A stretch of 64,000 nt of DNA, from NCBI GenBank assembly GCA_035873375.1, contig JAYWMQ010000027.1, positions 1 through 64,000 on the forward strand, written 5' to 3'. The notes under the pieces were generated by a model. The model made no database searches and was not told where the DNA came from. It was given only the letters and a program-made list of their open reading frames with translations. This document shows positions 1-7,339 of the stretch, piece by piece; position 1 is the first letter of the stretch; each line of letters opens with the position of its first letter. Source of the DNA: Nitrospirota bacterium. GTDB taxonomy: Bacteria > Nitrospirota > Thermodesulfovibrionia > Thermodesulfovibrionales > JdFR-85. The translations under genes and the position numbers were made by a program.

Positions 1-524
1 AATCTGAAGATGTCACCCGCCACGGCGGTGTCAAACCAAGGGCCTTTTGTATAAGTTCAGTATCTGTCATAATGCGTATGAACTTACCATTTTGTATGGC
101 TACTAAGCAAGGGCTACCCACTCAAATCAGCGAGGAACCATCTTTTTTATCCAATAGAGAGAAGATACCGAAATAGCAGGAGTTCCCCCCCAAAAAAGAC
201 ATCAAAAAGGATAAGCCCACGAAAAACAGACAAAAAACGAAAATATAAAGTGGTAGCAGATGATTTTTAAAAAAATGGGGGGGGTATGTATTGAAGGGGG
301 GGAACAATATAAAACAACTTCTCTGCATGGGAAATTCACCTGCTGTTCTATCTTCAATCTTCTACTGCACTGCTTAAAGGTTGCCGGAAATTGCAAGCTG
401 TTGACAAAATTTGTCAACGAGTTCTTTGTTTATAACTATAAGCAGTATTTATAGTGGCTCATGCAAGCCGTTGTTTTTTCTAAAGAAAATCTTGAAACCA
501 CTCTTACATAAACCCTTTTTAATA
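1..524. other. Region without a supported gene
   Basis: No reading frame here looks like a protein: the short open frames are low-complexity and lack ribosome-binding sites. The stretch contains A- and G-homopolymer runs around 260-305. A perfect palindrome at 401-417 is listed separately. It precedes the sigma-54-type promoter and is probably upstream regulatory DNA of the pilin cluster. Confidence 0.5.
401..417. promoter_or_regulatory. Palindromic candidate activator site upstream of pilin promoter
   Basis: A perfect 17-bp palindrome TTGACAAA-A-TTTGTCAA lies about 140 bp upstream of the start site predicted from the sigma-54 promoter at 525-541. That is a usual distance for an enhancer bound by an NtrC-family activator such as PilR. 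The palindrome is seen directly; the binding role is inferred. Confidence 0.45.
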
Positions 525-541
525 CTGGCAACAAACTTGCA
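525..541 (+). promoter_or_regulatory. Sigma-54-type (-24/-12) promoter for the pilin cluster
   Basis: The sequence CTGGCAACAAACTTGCA has the GG and GC dinucleotides separated by exactly 10 nt and both flanking consensus elements (TGGCA and TTGCA). Transcription would start near 552, just before the small ORF at 594 and the pilin gene at 898. RpoN control of pilin genes is well established in other bacteria, which supports the call. Confidence 0.75.
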
Positions 542-593
542 TTTTTATAAACTATCGAAATAAAATTAAGAAAGTGACAAGGAGGTGATGAAA

Positions 594-755
594 ATGTTGA
601 ACAGGGGTGATATTCCCGAAAAATCATCAGAGCTTCAGGACGACCTGGTCTTAAGGCTGGAGCCCCTAGATGTATCTTATGACAGGGAAAAAGAAGGCAA
701 TAGCTCCATGTGGGCTGGTGGCACATCACAGGAGTGGTTTTTTATAGATGAATGA
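594..755 (+). CDS. Small acidic protein of unknown function upstream of pilins
   Basis: A 53-codon frame begins at ATG 594, preceded by a strong Shine-Dalgarno GGAGG (581-585) with 8 nt spacing. An ATG at 588 in the same frame is too close to the site. The product is soluble and acidic, rich in Asp and Glu, with no signal peptide or membrane segment, and ends in Trp-Phe-Phe-Ile-Asp-Glu. I do not recognise the family. It lies between the sigma-54-type promoter and the first pilin gene, so it should be the first gene of the pilin transcript. It could be a small regulator or partner of the pilus system, or a translated leader. Confidence 0.45.
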   Translation: MLNRGDIPEKSSELQDDLVLRLEPLDVSYDREKEGNSSMWAGGTSQEWFFIDE

Positions 756-897
756 CCATATTGCCTCCATTCTATGGTACAATGGAACAATTGTAACAGG
801 CCTTGCCTGAAAAATAATTCATCAAAAGCAGGCTTCCCGGTCAGGAGAAAATCCGGCTTAGGGAGAGAAAGTCTGCAAGTAAAAAAGGAGGTAAGTA

Positions 898-1446
898 ATG
901 TACAGGATGATTTCAGAAATGAAGAGGCGGGATGAGAGAGGTTTTACCCTCATCGAATTGCTCATCGTTGTGGCAATTATCGGTATCCTGGCTGCAATAG
1001 CAGTCCCGGCATACCTTGGGCAGAGGGAAAAGGCGAAGTGTAGGGCTGTTGAGGCAGGGGCAAAAGGAGCAGTTTCCGAAATACAGGGATATCTCGATGC
1101 CTTGGTTTCCGGGGATCCCTTCATTATCTTAGCTGCAAATGGAAGTCAGATCTGTGTGGAGTCGAATACCGCTGCAGCCGGCAAAACCTGTCAGGCACTG
1201 TATGACGAAACAGCCGTTTCTACCTACACTGATATCGATAGCGTTCTTGATTTAGTAGAGATCCACCATCAAGCCAAAAATGAGCTTAGTCCTTTCAATA
1301 GTGCCAATGATTTATTTGTTGTAGCAAATGCTGGCGTAGAGGGTACAGTTATTTTAGAAGCTGTTGATACTCGCACAACTCGTATTCGTGGTTTCTGCTC
1401 AGATGCCACTAACGCAGTTTTTGATACTGAAGTGACGACCCGATAA
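898..1446 (+). CDS. pilA: Type IV pilin (PilA-like), copy 1
   Basis: Major-type pilin of 182 residues. A 15-residue basic leader ends in Gly, followed by mature N-terminus FTLIELLIVV with the conserved Glu5; this is the prepilin peptidase (PilD) site, and the hydrophobic segment forms the N-terminal helix that packs in the pilus core. Two Cys about 14 residues apart in the C-terminal half may form a short disulfide loop. ATG 898 follows AGGAGG at 6 nt spacing. The next gene is a close paralogue with the same N-terminal 45 residues. Being full length, it is not the short Geobacter-type pilin. Function in pilus assembly is confident; whether copy 1 or copy 2 is the main subunit is unknown. Confidence 0.93.
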   Translation: MYRMISEMKRRDERGFTLIELLIVVAIIGILAAIAVPAYLGQREKAKCRAVEAGAKGAVSEIQGYLDALVSGDPFIILAANGSQICVESNTAAAGKTCQALYDETAVSTYTDIDSVLDLVEIHHQAKNELSPFNSANDLFVVANAGVEGTVILEAVDTRTTRIRGFCSDATNAVFDTEVTTR

Positions 1447-1474
1447 CACCGGCTCCTCATATTACGCACATACC

Positions 1475-1506
1475 GACAGGCGGGACAATGATTTGTCCCG
1501 CCTGTC
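1475..1506 (+). terminator. Hairpin between pilin copies 1 and 2
   Basis: A perfect inverted repeat of 13 bp (14 counting the inner A-T pair), GACAGGCGGGACA and its complement, is followed only by TTTA. It may act as a weak terminator or as a processing or stabilising hairpin that raises the level of the upstream pilin message relative to the second pilin gene. Confidence 0.6.
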
Positions 1507-1527
1507 TTTAAAGAGATTCAAGAATGA

Positions 1528-2070
1528 GTGAAGAAAGTGATCAACACCTTAAGAGGAAAGAAAGGTTTTACACTCATTGAACTGCTTATTGTTGTGGCCA
1601 TTATCGGAATACTGGCAGCCATAGCAGTCCCGGCTTATCTGGGACAAAGGGAAAAGGCAAAAACCAGGACTATCGAGGCAGGTGCAAAGGGTGTGGTTAC
1701 AGAGATACAGGGAGTGCTGGAAGCCTTTATTTATGAAGAGCCTTATCTTTTATTAAATGCAGGTGGAAAAGAGATATGCATAGAATCTTCAACGGCTGTT
1801 GGAAACAAGACGTGTCAGACCTTCTACAATATGCCTGCAGACGAGACTTATATCTCTATTGATGATATCGTTACCAATGTATTAAGCCATTACAACGGTA
1901 GGAGAGAGAGAAGTCCCTACAATTATTCTCAGTCCCTGTTTGTAAATGCAACGGATAAAGCAGTTGGGACAATAGTTATCGAGGCAGCAAGCGGTCGCTC
2001 AATTCGCATTCATGCCTATGCGGAAAACATCAGCAACCCGATATTCGATACAACTGTTACGGCCAGATAG
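1528..2070 (+). CDS. Type IV pilin (PilA-like), copy 2
   Basis: A 180-residue pilin paralogous to the gene at 898. It has a 13-residue leader ending Lys-Lys-Gly before the mature FTLIELLIVV N-terminus with Glu5, and the same pair of Cys in the C-terminal half. The start is GTG 1528; the ribosome-binding site is weak, so translation may be lower than for copy 1. The C-terminal halves of the two copies have diverged while the N-terminal helix is almost identical, as expected for pilins that can enter the same filament. It might replace or mix with copy 1. Confidence 0.9.
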   Translation: MKKVINTLRGKKGFTLIELLIVVAIIGILAAIAVPAYLGQREKAKTRTIEAGAKGVVTEIQGVLEAFIYEEPYLLLNAGGKEICIESSTAVGNKTCQTFYNMPADETYISIDDIVTNVLSHYNGRRERSPYNYSQSLFVNATDKAVGTIVIEAASGRSIRIHAYAENISNPIFDTTVTAR

Positions 2071-2100
2071 TGCAGTGCGGGTAATCATTAAGGAAATTAC

Positions 2101-2132
2101 GGAATAGACGGAATAGACGGAATAGACGGAAT
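2101..2132. repeat. Short tandem repeat, 9-bp unit
   Basis: The unit GGAATAGAC occurs three full times in tandem (2101-2127) followed by a partial fourth unit. It lies between the second and third pilin genes and is not coding in a recognisable frame. Such repeats can vary in copy number and change spacing to the downstream gene. Confidence 0.85.
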
Positions 2133-2188
2133 TCAACGTTATTGCGTTTGATTAATATACTATTTTAATATATACAGAGGAGGGAAGT

Positions 2189-2713
2189 ATGAAAGCTCTT
2201 TCAGTGTACAGAAGCAAGGAGAGGAGAAAACTACGGATTTTAAATAGAAACAGTGGCTTTACACTTGTTGAATTATTGCTCGTTCTGGTAATTATTGGTA
2301 TCCTTTCAGCCATAGCAATACCAATGTTCCTGGGGCAAAGGACAAAGGCAATACATGCTGAGGCCAAAAGCAATCTTGAATCAATCCGGCTGCTTGAAGA
2401 GCAGTTCTTTGCTGAAAATGGAGGATACGCACCAGCGGGTGGAGGGACAATTACTTATGACGCCACCCCTCCAGGCAGCACCTGTGCAGCAACTGGTGGA
2501 ATAGAGGATGTGCTCCCGGGTTTTCAGCCAGGGGGATGCACGTGTTGTACCGCACCTTATGATTTATATTTTACATATTCAATAACCAGCACTGATGCGG
2601 ATGGGAACGGCCTTGCAGAAAGCTTTACAGCTACGGCAACCGGTTACACCGGAACCCCTGTTGAAAATGCAACATTTTCAATTGATCAGAATAATAACAG
2701 AATGGGCTTCTGA
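2189..2713 (+). CDS. Type IV pilin-like protein, third (divergent) copy
   Basis: A 174-residue prepilin with a long 23-residue basic leader ending in Gly and mature N-terminus FTLVELLLVL, keeping Glu5. The C-terminal part differs from copies 1 and 2: it has a Gly- and Cys-rich middle (Cys-Thr-Cys-Cys) and an ending of the type found in many deltaproteobacterial and Nitrospirota type IV pilins (aromatic and Thr-rich strand, then Ile-Asp-Gln-Asn-Asn-Asn near the C-terminus). ATG 2189 follows GAGGAGGG. It is probably a minor or alternative pilin assembled by the same machinery. A convergent gene follows. Confidence 0.88.
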   Translation: MKALSVYRSKERRKLRILNRNSGFTLVELLLVLVIIGILSAIAIPMFLGQRTKAIHAEAKSNLESIRLLEEQFFAENGGYAPAGGGTITYDATPPGSTCAATGGIEDVLPGFQPGGCTCCTAPYDLYFTYSITSTDADGNGLAESFTATATGYTGTPVENATFSIDQNNNRMGF

Positions 2714-2803
2714 TAAAGCCTGATTACGGAAGAGCATCGGTTTGTCCGCAGGTTAACTTGCCCGGTTATCAGAACCCGGGGGGTTAGTATATTTTGGGTG
2801 AAA

Positions 2804-4996
2804 TCATTCCAGAAGCGGATCCTTGCTCAGTTTTTCACCCTCAATGATAAATCTTGATAACTGTTCTTTTATTTTAACTTGCCATTCAACATCGTCCTGT
2901 GGCACCTTTAGAAGTGCAAATTTGAATAACATCAGGGCTTCTGTTGTTTTTCCGACCCGAAGTGCTGATAACCCCAGGTTGTAAAGGTCTGTAAATGGTG
3001 TGGCAATGGAAAAAATTCTTGTGGCCTTGCTAAGAACGTTATAAGCCTTCTTGTATTGTTTCAGGTTTGTATAACAAACCCACAATTTTCTGTATATACC
3101 TGTCCGCTCTCCTTCATTTGATCTATCCAATGCCTTTTCATAGAACGAGACTGCTTTATCAAACCTCTTCAGCCCCATCATTGAATCGCCTTTCAATCTG
3201 TAACCTTTGGGGAGTTCCGGGATGTTTTTGATGATTAAATCCGCATAAGGTATTGCCTTCAGGTAGTCCCCTTCCATATTGTACATCATCGCTATAACCT
3301 GATTTATTATATTGGAGTCAGGATATATTTCGGTGAGTTTGAATAATTCTTCCATGATGGAGTCTTTATCCTCTTTATTTAACCGGCTAATATCCTGGCC
3401 AATAATTGTGTACGGATCTATTTTCCTGAGCTCGAATTTCCTCGCTATTTCAGGGTAGGTTTTTTTATCCACATACAGGACTTCTGTATCATCAAAAAAG
3501 ACCATCGTGTAATCAGGGAACTTCTTGATTATTTCTCTGAATATAGTGTTTCTATTGGGCACTACAATAAAGGGAGGGTTATATTTTGAGATAACCTTTC
3601 TTAGAACTTCCACATTTGCAAAAGCATTAGTTGCAATATAGAAATCTTCATCGGTAAAAAGTAACGGAACCTCCATATCCATGAATATTTTATATTTTGG
3701 GTATAACATCCACTGAAGATAGCCTCCATTGTTGGGGTAATTCAGCACAGAACCTCCGACATCAAGACGTTTAAGGAACGTAGCTACTCCAGCGGGAAGG
3801 CCTCTTGCAGAAACAGGATATTTGGCCTGATTCGGGAATATATTTTTTAGAAACATAACAGGCATGATTATCAGTACAGCAACTAAAAAGATACTAACCG
3901 GGCTGAATGTTTTTTTGTGGTAGCCTGTTGCCGGAACAGGAGCATTAGCCGCCAGAACAGGAATGGCAAGCAGTGCTGACTCGTCAATAAAACGGATACC
4001 TTTAGTCAACAGAATAATTCCACCTGCAAATAATAGCAAGTGGCTTATCCTTATTTGTTTCGTTAAAATGGATTTCAAGGCTGCCAGAGTTGATCCTAAC
4101 AACAACAGGCTGAAAATTGTTACGTAATTGGGAGATATTACTGTTCCACGTAAAGTGAGCAGGGTGTCCAGGCTTAAGGGCCTGAGTTCATTAATATATT
4201 GAGATGCATATGTTGTTGATATAAATGGCATTTCAATCAACTTTATGCCGTGTGGAGTAAGAAAGATGGCCCCCATTGAAATAACTATCGGAATAATATA
4301 GACAAGCTCGTCCCTTGTAAAGTGTCTTTTGTTCTTTATGCGTTTAATATACGACTCAATGATATAAGCAAGACATATCATGATCATTACCGGATACTCT
4401 ATTCCATGCAGGTTAACCCATAAAACTGCAAGCAATGGCAGGTATATTGCTTTTTTGGGTTTAAACTCAAGGATATAGAGGAACGCAATTATAAAGAGAT
4501 ACGAAAATATATGCGGTCTTACAAGCAGGTAGCGTGGTATCAGGACTAAAAAGTAAAAAAGAACAACCGTCATAATAAATAAGGTTGATTTGTTTTTTGA
4601 ATCCTTTAAAAAGTAGAACGATATCAGGGATACCGTGGCAAGGTAAACAAGGGTCTTCAGGATAATGAGCCCATAGTAACCAAGGAAAGAATAAACCTTA
4701 TATACCACCACCTGAAACAGCCAGAAATAGTCTGTCCATTCTCTGCTATTGATAAAGGAAAAATAACTATTGTTTGGTAACGACATATTTTCAAAAATGT
4801 ATCTCCCGCTGTTAAGGTGATACCATAGATCTGTATCACCGGCAATGATCGGCCAATGGAGAAGATAGTATGAGCTTATTGAAAGAAGAAAGAGGACATA
4901 GAAGAGGTTGTACTTATAAGGACTTTTCAGAAAGTCAGGGGTCTTTTGAAGAGTTTTCTCTTTGCAACTCTTCCAGAACTGATTTAGTTGGGTCAT
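2804..4996 (-). CDS. Multi-pass membrane protein with C-terminal TPR repeats (GT-C glycosyltransferase-like)
   Basis: A large inner-membrane protein (730 residues from ATG 4996). The N-terminal ~400 residues hold about ten hydrophobic helices and an early periplasmic loop with acidic residues (Gly-Asp-Thr-Asp-Leu-Trp-Tyr), the layout of lipid-linked GT-C glycosyltransferases. The C-terminal ~230 residues are TPR-like helical repeats. ATG 4996 has an AGGA site; the open frame continues to TTG 5110 and would add one more hydrophobic helix, so the start is uncertain. It is convergent with the pilin genes and divergent from a GT2 gene, which suggests a role in glycosylating pilin or another surface protein. 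The acceptor is inferred only from position. Confidence 0.6.
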   Translation of the reverse strand: MTQLNQFWKSCKEKTLQKTPDFLKSPYKYNLFYVLFLLSISSYYLLHWPIIAGDTDLWYHLNSGRYIFENMSLPNNSYFSFINSREWTDYFWLFQVVVYKVYSFLGYYGLIILKTLVYLATVSLISFYFLKDSKNKSTLFIMTVVLFYFLVLIPRYLLVRPHIFSYLFIIAFLYILEFKPKKAIYLPLLAVLWVNLHGIEYPVMIMICLAYIIESYIKRIKNKRHFTRDELVYIIPIVISMGAIFLTPHGIKLIEMPFISTTYASQYINELRPLSLDTLLTLRGTVISPNYVTIFSLLLLGSTLAALKSILTKQIRISHLLLFAGGIILLTKGIRFIDESALLAIPVLAANAPVPATGYHKKTFSPVSIFLVAVLIIMPVMFLKNIFPNQAKYPVSARGLPAGVATFLKRLDVGGSVLNYPNNGGYLQWMLYPKYKIFMDMEVPLLFTDEDFYIATNAFANVEVLRKVISKYNPPFIVVPNRNTIFREIIKKFPDYTMVFFDDTEVLYVDKKTYPEIARKFELRKIDPYTIIGQDISRLNKEDKDSIMEELFKLTEIYPDSNIINQVIAMMYNMEGDYLKAIPYADLIIKNIPELPKGYRLKGDSMMGLKRFDKAVSFYEKALDRSNEGERTGIYRKLWVCYTNLKQYKKAYNVLSKATRIFSIATPFTDLYNLGLSALRVGKTTEALMLFKFALLKVPQDDVEWQVKIKEQLSRFIIEGEKLSKDPLLE

Positions 4997-5227
4997 AAAG
5001 TATCCTATGCCAGCATTTTCATAAACGTTTCTATTAGCCTCATCCCTTTGAATAACAATATAGCAGAAAAACAGAGCCGAAAACAACACAAGGAAAAGTA
5101 TCAACTTCAATCGGATTGCATCTGTACTAATAGATATAGAAGCCTCATTGGACGGATTGCTTTATTTTTGATATGATGTTATCATTATTTTAACAAAACA
5201 AGAGGGGTAAAATGTCAGAAAAAATGC

Positions 5228-6205
5228 ATGGAAGAAGGGTTTGTTTTGCCTGATTATGATGATTGCAAAATAGCGATTCTCATTCCGTGTTATAACGAAG
5301 AGAAGACCATTGCCAGGGTTATATGTGACTTCAAGTCAGAGATTCCCAATGCGGATATATATGTTTTTGACAACAACTCTACAGATAATACCGTAAAAGA
5401 AGCAACCCGGGCAGGCGCAATAGTGCGATATGAGAAAAGGCAGGGGAAGGGGAATGTTGTTCGTTCCATGTTTCGGAGTGTTGATGCTGATTTATATGTG
5501 CTGGTGGATGGTGATGGAACATACCCGGCAGACAGGGTTCATGAACTGATCAAGCCTATCCTTACTGAAGATGCAGATATGGTAATTGGTTCACGTCTTC
5601 ATAGCATGTCGAATAGCCGCTTCAAGCCACTTAACCGGATGGGAAATCGTCTTTTTCTTTTTTTACTAAACGCTATATTTGACGTGCATGTCACAGATCT
5701 TTTATCAGGATACCGTGCATTCAGCAGACGTGTTGTCAAGAGTCTACCCCTTTTGAGCAGAGGGTTTGAGATAGAAACTGAATTGACTGTAAAATGTCTT
5801 GAGCGTGACTACAAAATTGTGGAGGTTCCGGTAGCACTTTCTCCGAGAGCAGAGGGAAGCTCTTCCAAGATAAAGATTTTCAGTGACGGTCTTCTAATAT
5901 TTAATACAATCTTTGCCTTATTTAGAGATTACAAGCCACTAACAGCCTTTGGGATGTTGGGGGGCTTTCTTGTTTTCTGTGGATTGATTCCCGGCGTTGT
6001 AGTAATTAGTGAGTTTATTGCTACAAGTTATATAAGTCGCGTTCCTTCAGCCATACTTGCTGTTGGGTTAGTTTTGTCCGGATTACTTGTAGCATTTATT
6101 GGCTTGGTTCTCCATACTATCGCAAGACATTTTCAGGAGCTGGACCTTCAGATGCAGAACCTGAATGAAATTGTAGACAAGAGTTTACATAAAATGAAAG
6201 AATGA
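5228..6205 (+). CDS. Family 2 glycosyltransferase, polyprenyl-phosphate sugar synthase type
   Basis: A 325-residue GT-A fold enzyme of the dolichol-phosphate mannosyltransferase / GtrB type, which transfers a sugar from a nucleotide donor to undecaprenyl phosphate at the cytoplasmic membrane face. Visible motifs are IPCYNEEKTI near the N-terminus, the acidic motif Val-Asp-Gly-Asp-Gly-Thr-Tyr near residue 95, and two C-terminal membrane helices (about 235-300). The stop overlaps the next gene by 4 nt (ATGA), so the two are translationally coupled. A better ribosome-binding site (AGAGGGG) sits before an ATG at 5212 that opens only a 13-codon frame. It would supply lipid-linked sugar to the GT-C-like protein next door. 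Confidence 0.85.
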   Translation: MEEGFVLPDYDDCKIAILIPCYNEEKTIARVICDFKSEIPNADIYVFDNNSTDNTVKEATRAGAIVRYEKRQGKGNVVRSMFRSVDADLYVLVDGDGTYPADRVHELIKPILTEDADMVIGSRLHSMSNSRFKPLNRMGNRLFLFLLNAIFDVHVTDLLSGYRAFSRRVVKSLPLLSRGFEIETELTVKCLERDYKIVEVPVALSPRAEGSSSKIKIFSDGLLIFNTIFALFRDYKPLTAFGMLGGFLVFCGLIPGVVVISEFIATSYISRVPSAILAVGLVLSGLLVAFIGLVLHTIARHFQELDLQMQNLNEIVDKSLHKMKE

Positions 6206-6912
6206 TCAGAAATAAACCTGATGTTATAATCCAGGATCTGGAGATTATGGCAGATGCCGTTAATTACCGGCAATGGATATATAGTCGTATCAGCAGATAC
6301 ATTGGACAAAGAATTGTTGAACTTGGTGCAGGTATTGGAAACTTTACCGAGAGCTTTCTTGATAGGGAACTTGTTGTTGCTGTTGACAATTACAACCCCT
6401 GTATCGAATATTTGGAAAAACGGTTCTCAGGTCACGGAAACGTCGTTCCGGTGAAGATGGATATCTCCAGTCACGAAATCTTATCGCTGTCTCGTTACAA
6501 ACCTGATACTATTATTTGCATAAATGTACTGGAACATGTAAAAGATGATTCGGTAGCCGTTTCTCATATGTTTCAAGTACTATCAAGGGGGGGGCACATA
6601 GTATTATTTGTGCCTGCATTTCAGTTTTTATATGGAAATATTGACCGGAGTGTAGGACACCATAGACGTTACAGCAAAAATGAGTTAAAGGAAAGACTAA
6701 TCGTGGCAGGCTTTAAACTAAAAGATATATTTTATATGAACTCTATTGGAACCATAGGCTGGTTTTTAAATAATAAAATCCTCAAGCGTAAAGAAGAATC
6801 TGCATCACAGGTCATATTCTATGACAGGTTTGTTGTTCCATGGTTAAAACATATGGAATATTATATTAGCCCACCCCTTGGCTTGTCACTGATTGCTATA
6901 GGTGAGAAGTAA
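6202..6912 (+). CDS. Class I SAM-dependent methyltransferase
   Basis: A 236-residue Rossmann-fold methyltransferase. Motif I (Val-Glu-Leu-Gly-Ala-Gly-Ile-Gly-Asn) is near residue 38, an acidic Asp in strand 2 near residue 60 would bind the ribose of SAM, and Ile-Asn-Val-Leu-Glu-His near residue 110 is typical of enzymes acting on small molecules or sugars. It overlaps the glycosyltransferase by 4 nt and probably modifies the sugar or lipid product of that enzyme. Its end overlaps a truncated Uma2 frame. Substrate unknown. Confidence 0.82.
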   Translation: MIRNKPDVIIQDLEIMADAVNYRQWIYSRISRYIGQRIVELGAGIGNFTESFLDRELVVAVDNYNPCIEYLEKRFSGHGNVVPVKMDISSHEILSLSRYKPDTIICINVLEHVKDDSVAVSHMFQVLSRGGHIVLFVPAFQFLYGNIDRSVGHHRRYSKNELKERLIVAGFKLKDIFYMNSIGTIGWFLNNKILKRKEESASQVIFYDRFVVPWLKHMEYYISPPLGLSLIAIGEK

Positions 6913-7279
6913 AATAAATGTGGAATTGATAAAATCCTCCCCGCATGATGTAGTTCAGCCCGATGTCCTTGTTGTCTGTGATGAGAAGAAGATAACCGAG
7001 AAGAACATTCAGGGTGTGCCTGACCTTGTGGTGGAGGTGCTTTCACCGAACACTGCGATTAAGGACAAGCGGCTGCTGTATGAAAAGGTTGGGATAAGGG
7101 AATACATAATTATAGACCCGACGGAACAGTATGTGGAGAGGTATCTCCCTGATGAAGAGGGTTTTTATGGAATTCCGGATATATTCGGTCCGAAAGAGGT
7201 TGTGAAGCTGAAGGCCTTTGAAGAAATAGAGATACCGCTGTGGGAGGTCTTTGAGACGGAACCTCCGGAACGAGAGTAG
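6902..7279 (+). pseudogene. Truncated Uma2 (DUF820) family nuclease-like gene
   Basis: This 125-codon frame carries only the C-terminal two thirds of a Uma2-type PD-(D/E)XK protein: motifs Val-Val-Gln-Pro-Asp-Val-Leu, Pro-Asp-Leu-Val-Val-Glu-Val-Leu-Ser-Pro and Tyr-Ile-Ile-Ile-Asp are present. The family is usually about 180-200 residues, so some 60-70 N-terminal residues are missing, and homology starts right after the methyltransferase stop. No ribosome-binding site supports its start at 6902. It looks like the remnant of a deletion that joined the glycan cluster to an Uma2 gene. The family is abundant and often mobile; its function here is probably lost. Confidence 0.7.
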
Positions 7280-7292
7280 TTGGGGAAAGGTA

Positions 7293-7326
7293 GTTCCCCC
7301 TGACCGCAAGCTGCATCAGGGGGAAC
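7293..7326. terminator. Hairpin between convergent Uma2 remnant and htrA
   Basis: A perfect 11-bp inverted repeat GTTCCCCCTGA / TCAGGGGGAAC with a 12-nt loop lies between two convergent genes. Neither side has a clear T-tract, so it may act as a bidirectional block to read-through or be a stabilising hairpin. Confidence 0.5.
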
Positions 7327-7339
7327 CGATTATTGCCTG

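Noticed and set aside
436-729. Minus-strand 97-codon frame overlapping the pilin promoter
   Set aside because: It runs antisense through the promoter and the small plus-strand gene, lacks a ribosome-binding site and has no protein-like pattern.
755-897. Possible c-di-GMP or cGAMP riboswitch before the first pilin gene
   Set aside because: GEMM riboswitches precede pilin genes in Geobacter, but the conserved GEMM core sequences were not found here; only short inverted repeats are visible.
5212-5253. Leader peptide or frameshifted start before the GT2 gene
   Set aside because: A good ribosome-binding site precedes ATG 5212, but the 13-codon frame has no recognisable attenuator and the GT2 frame is complete from 5228; not enough support for a feature.
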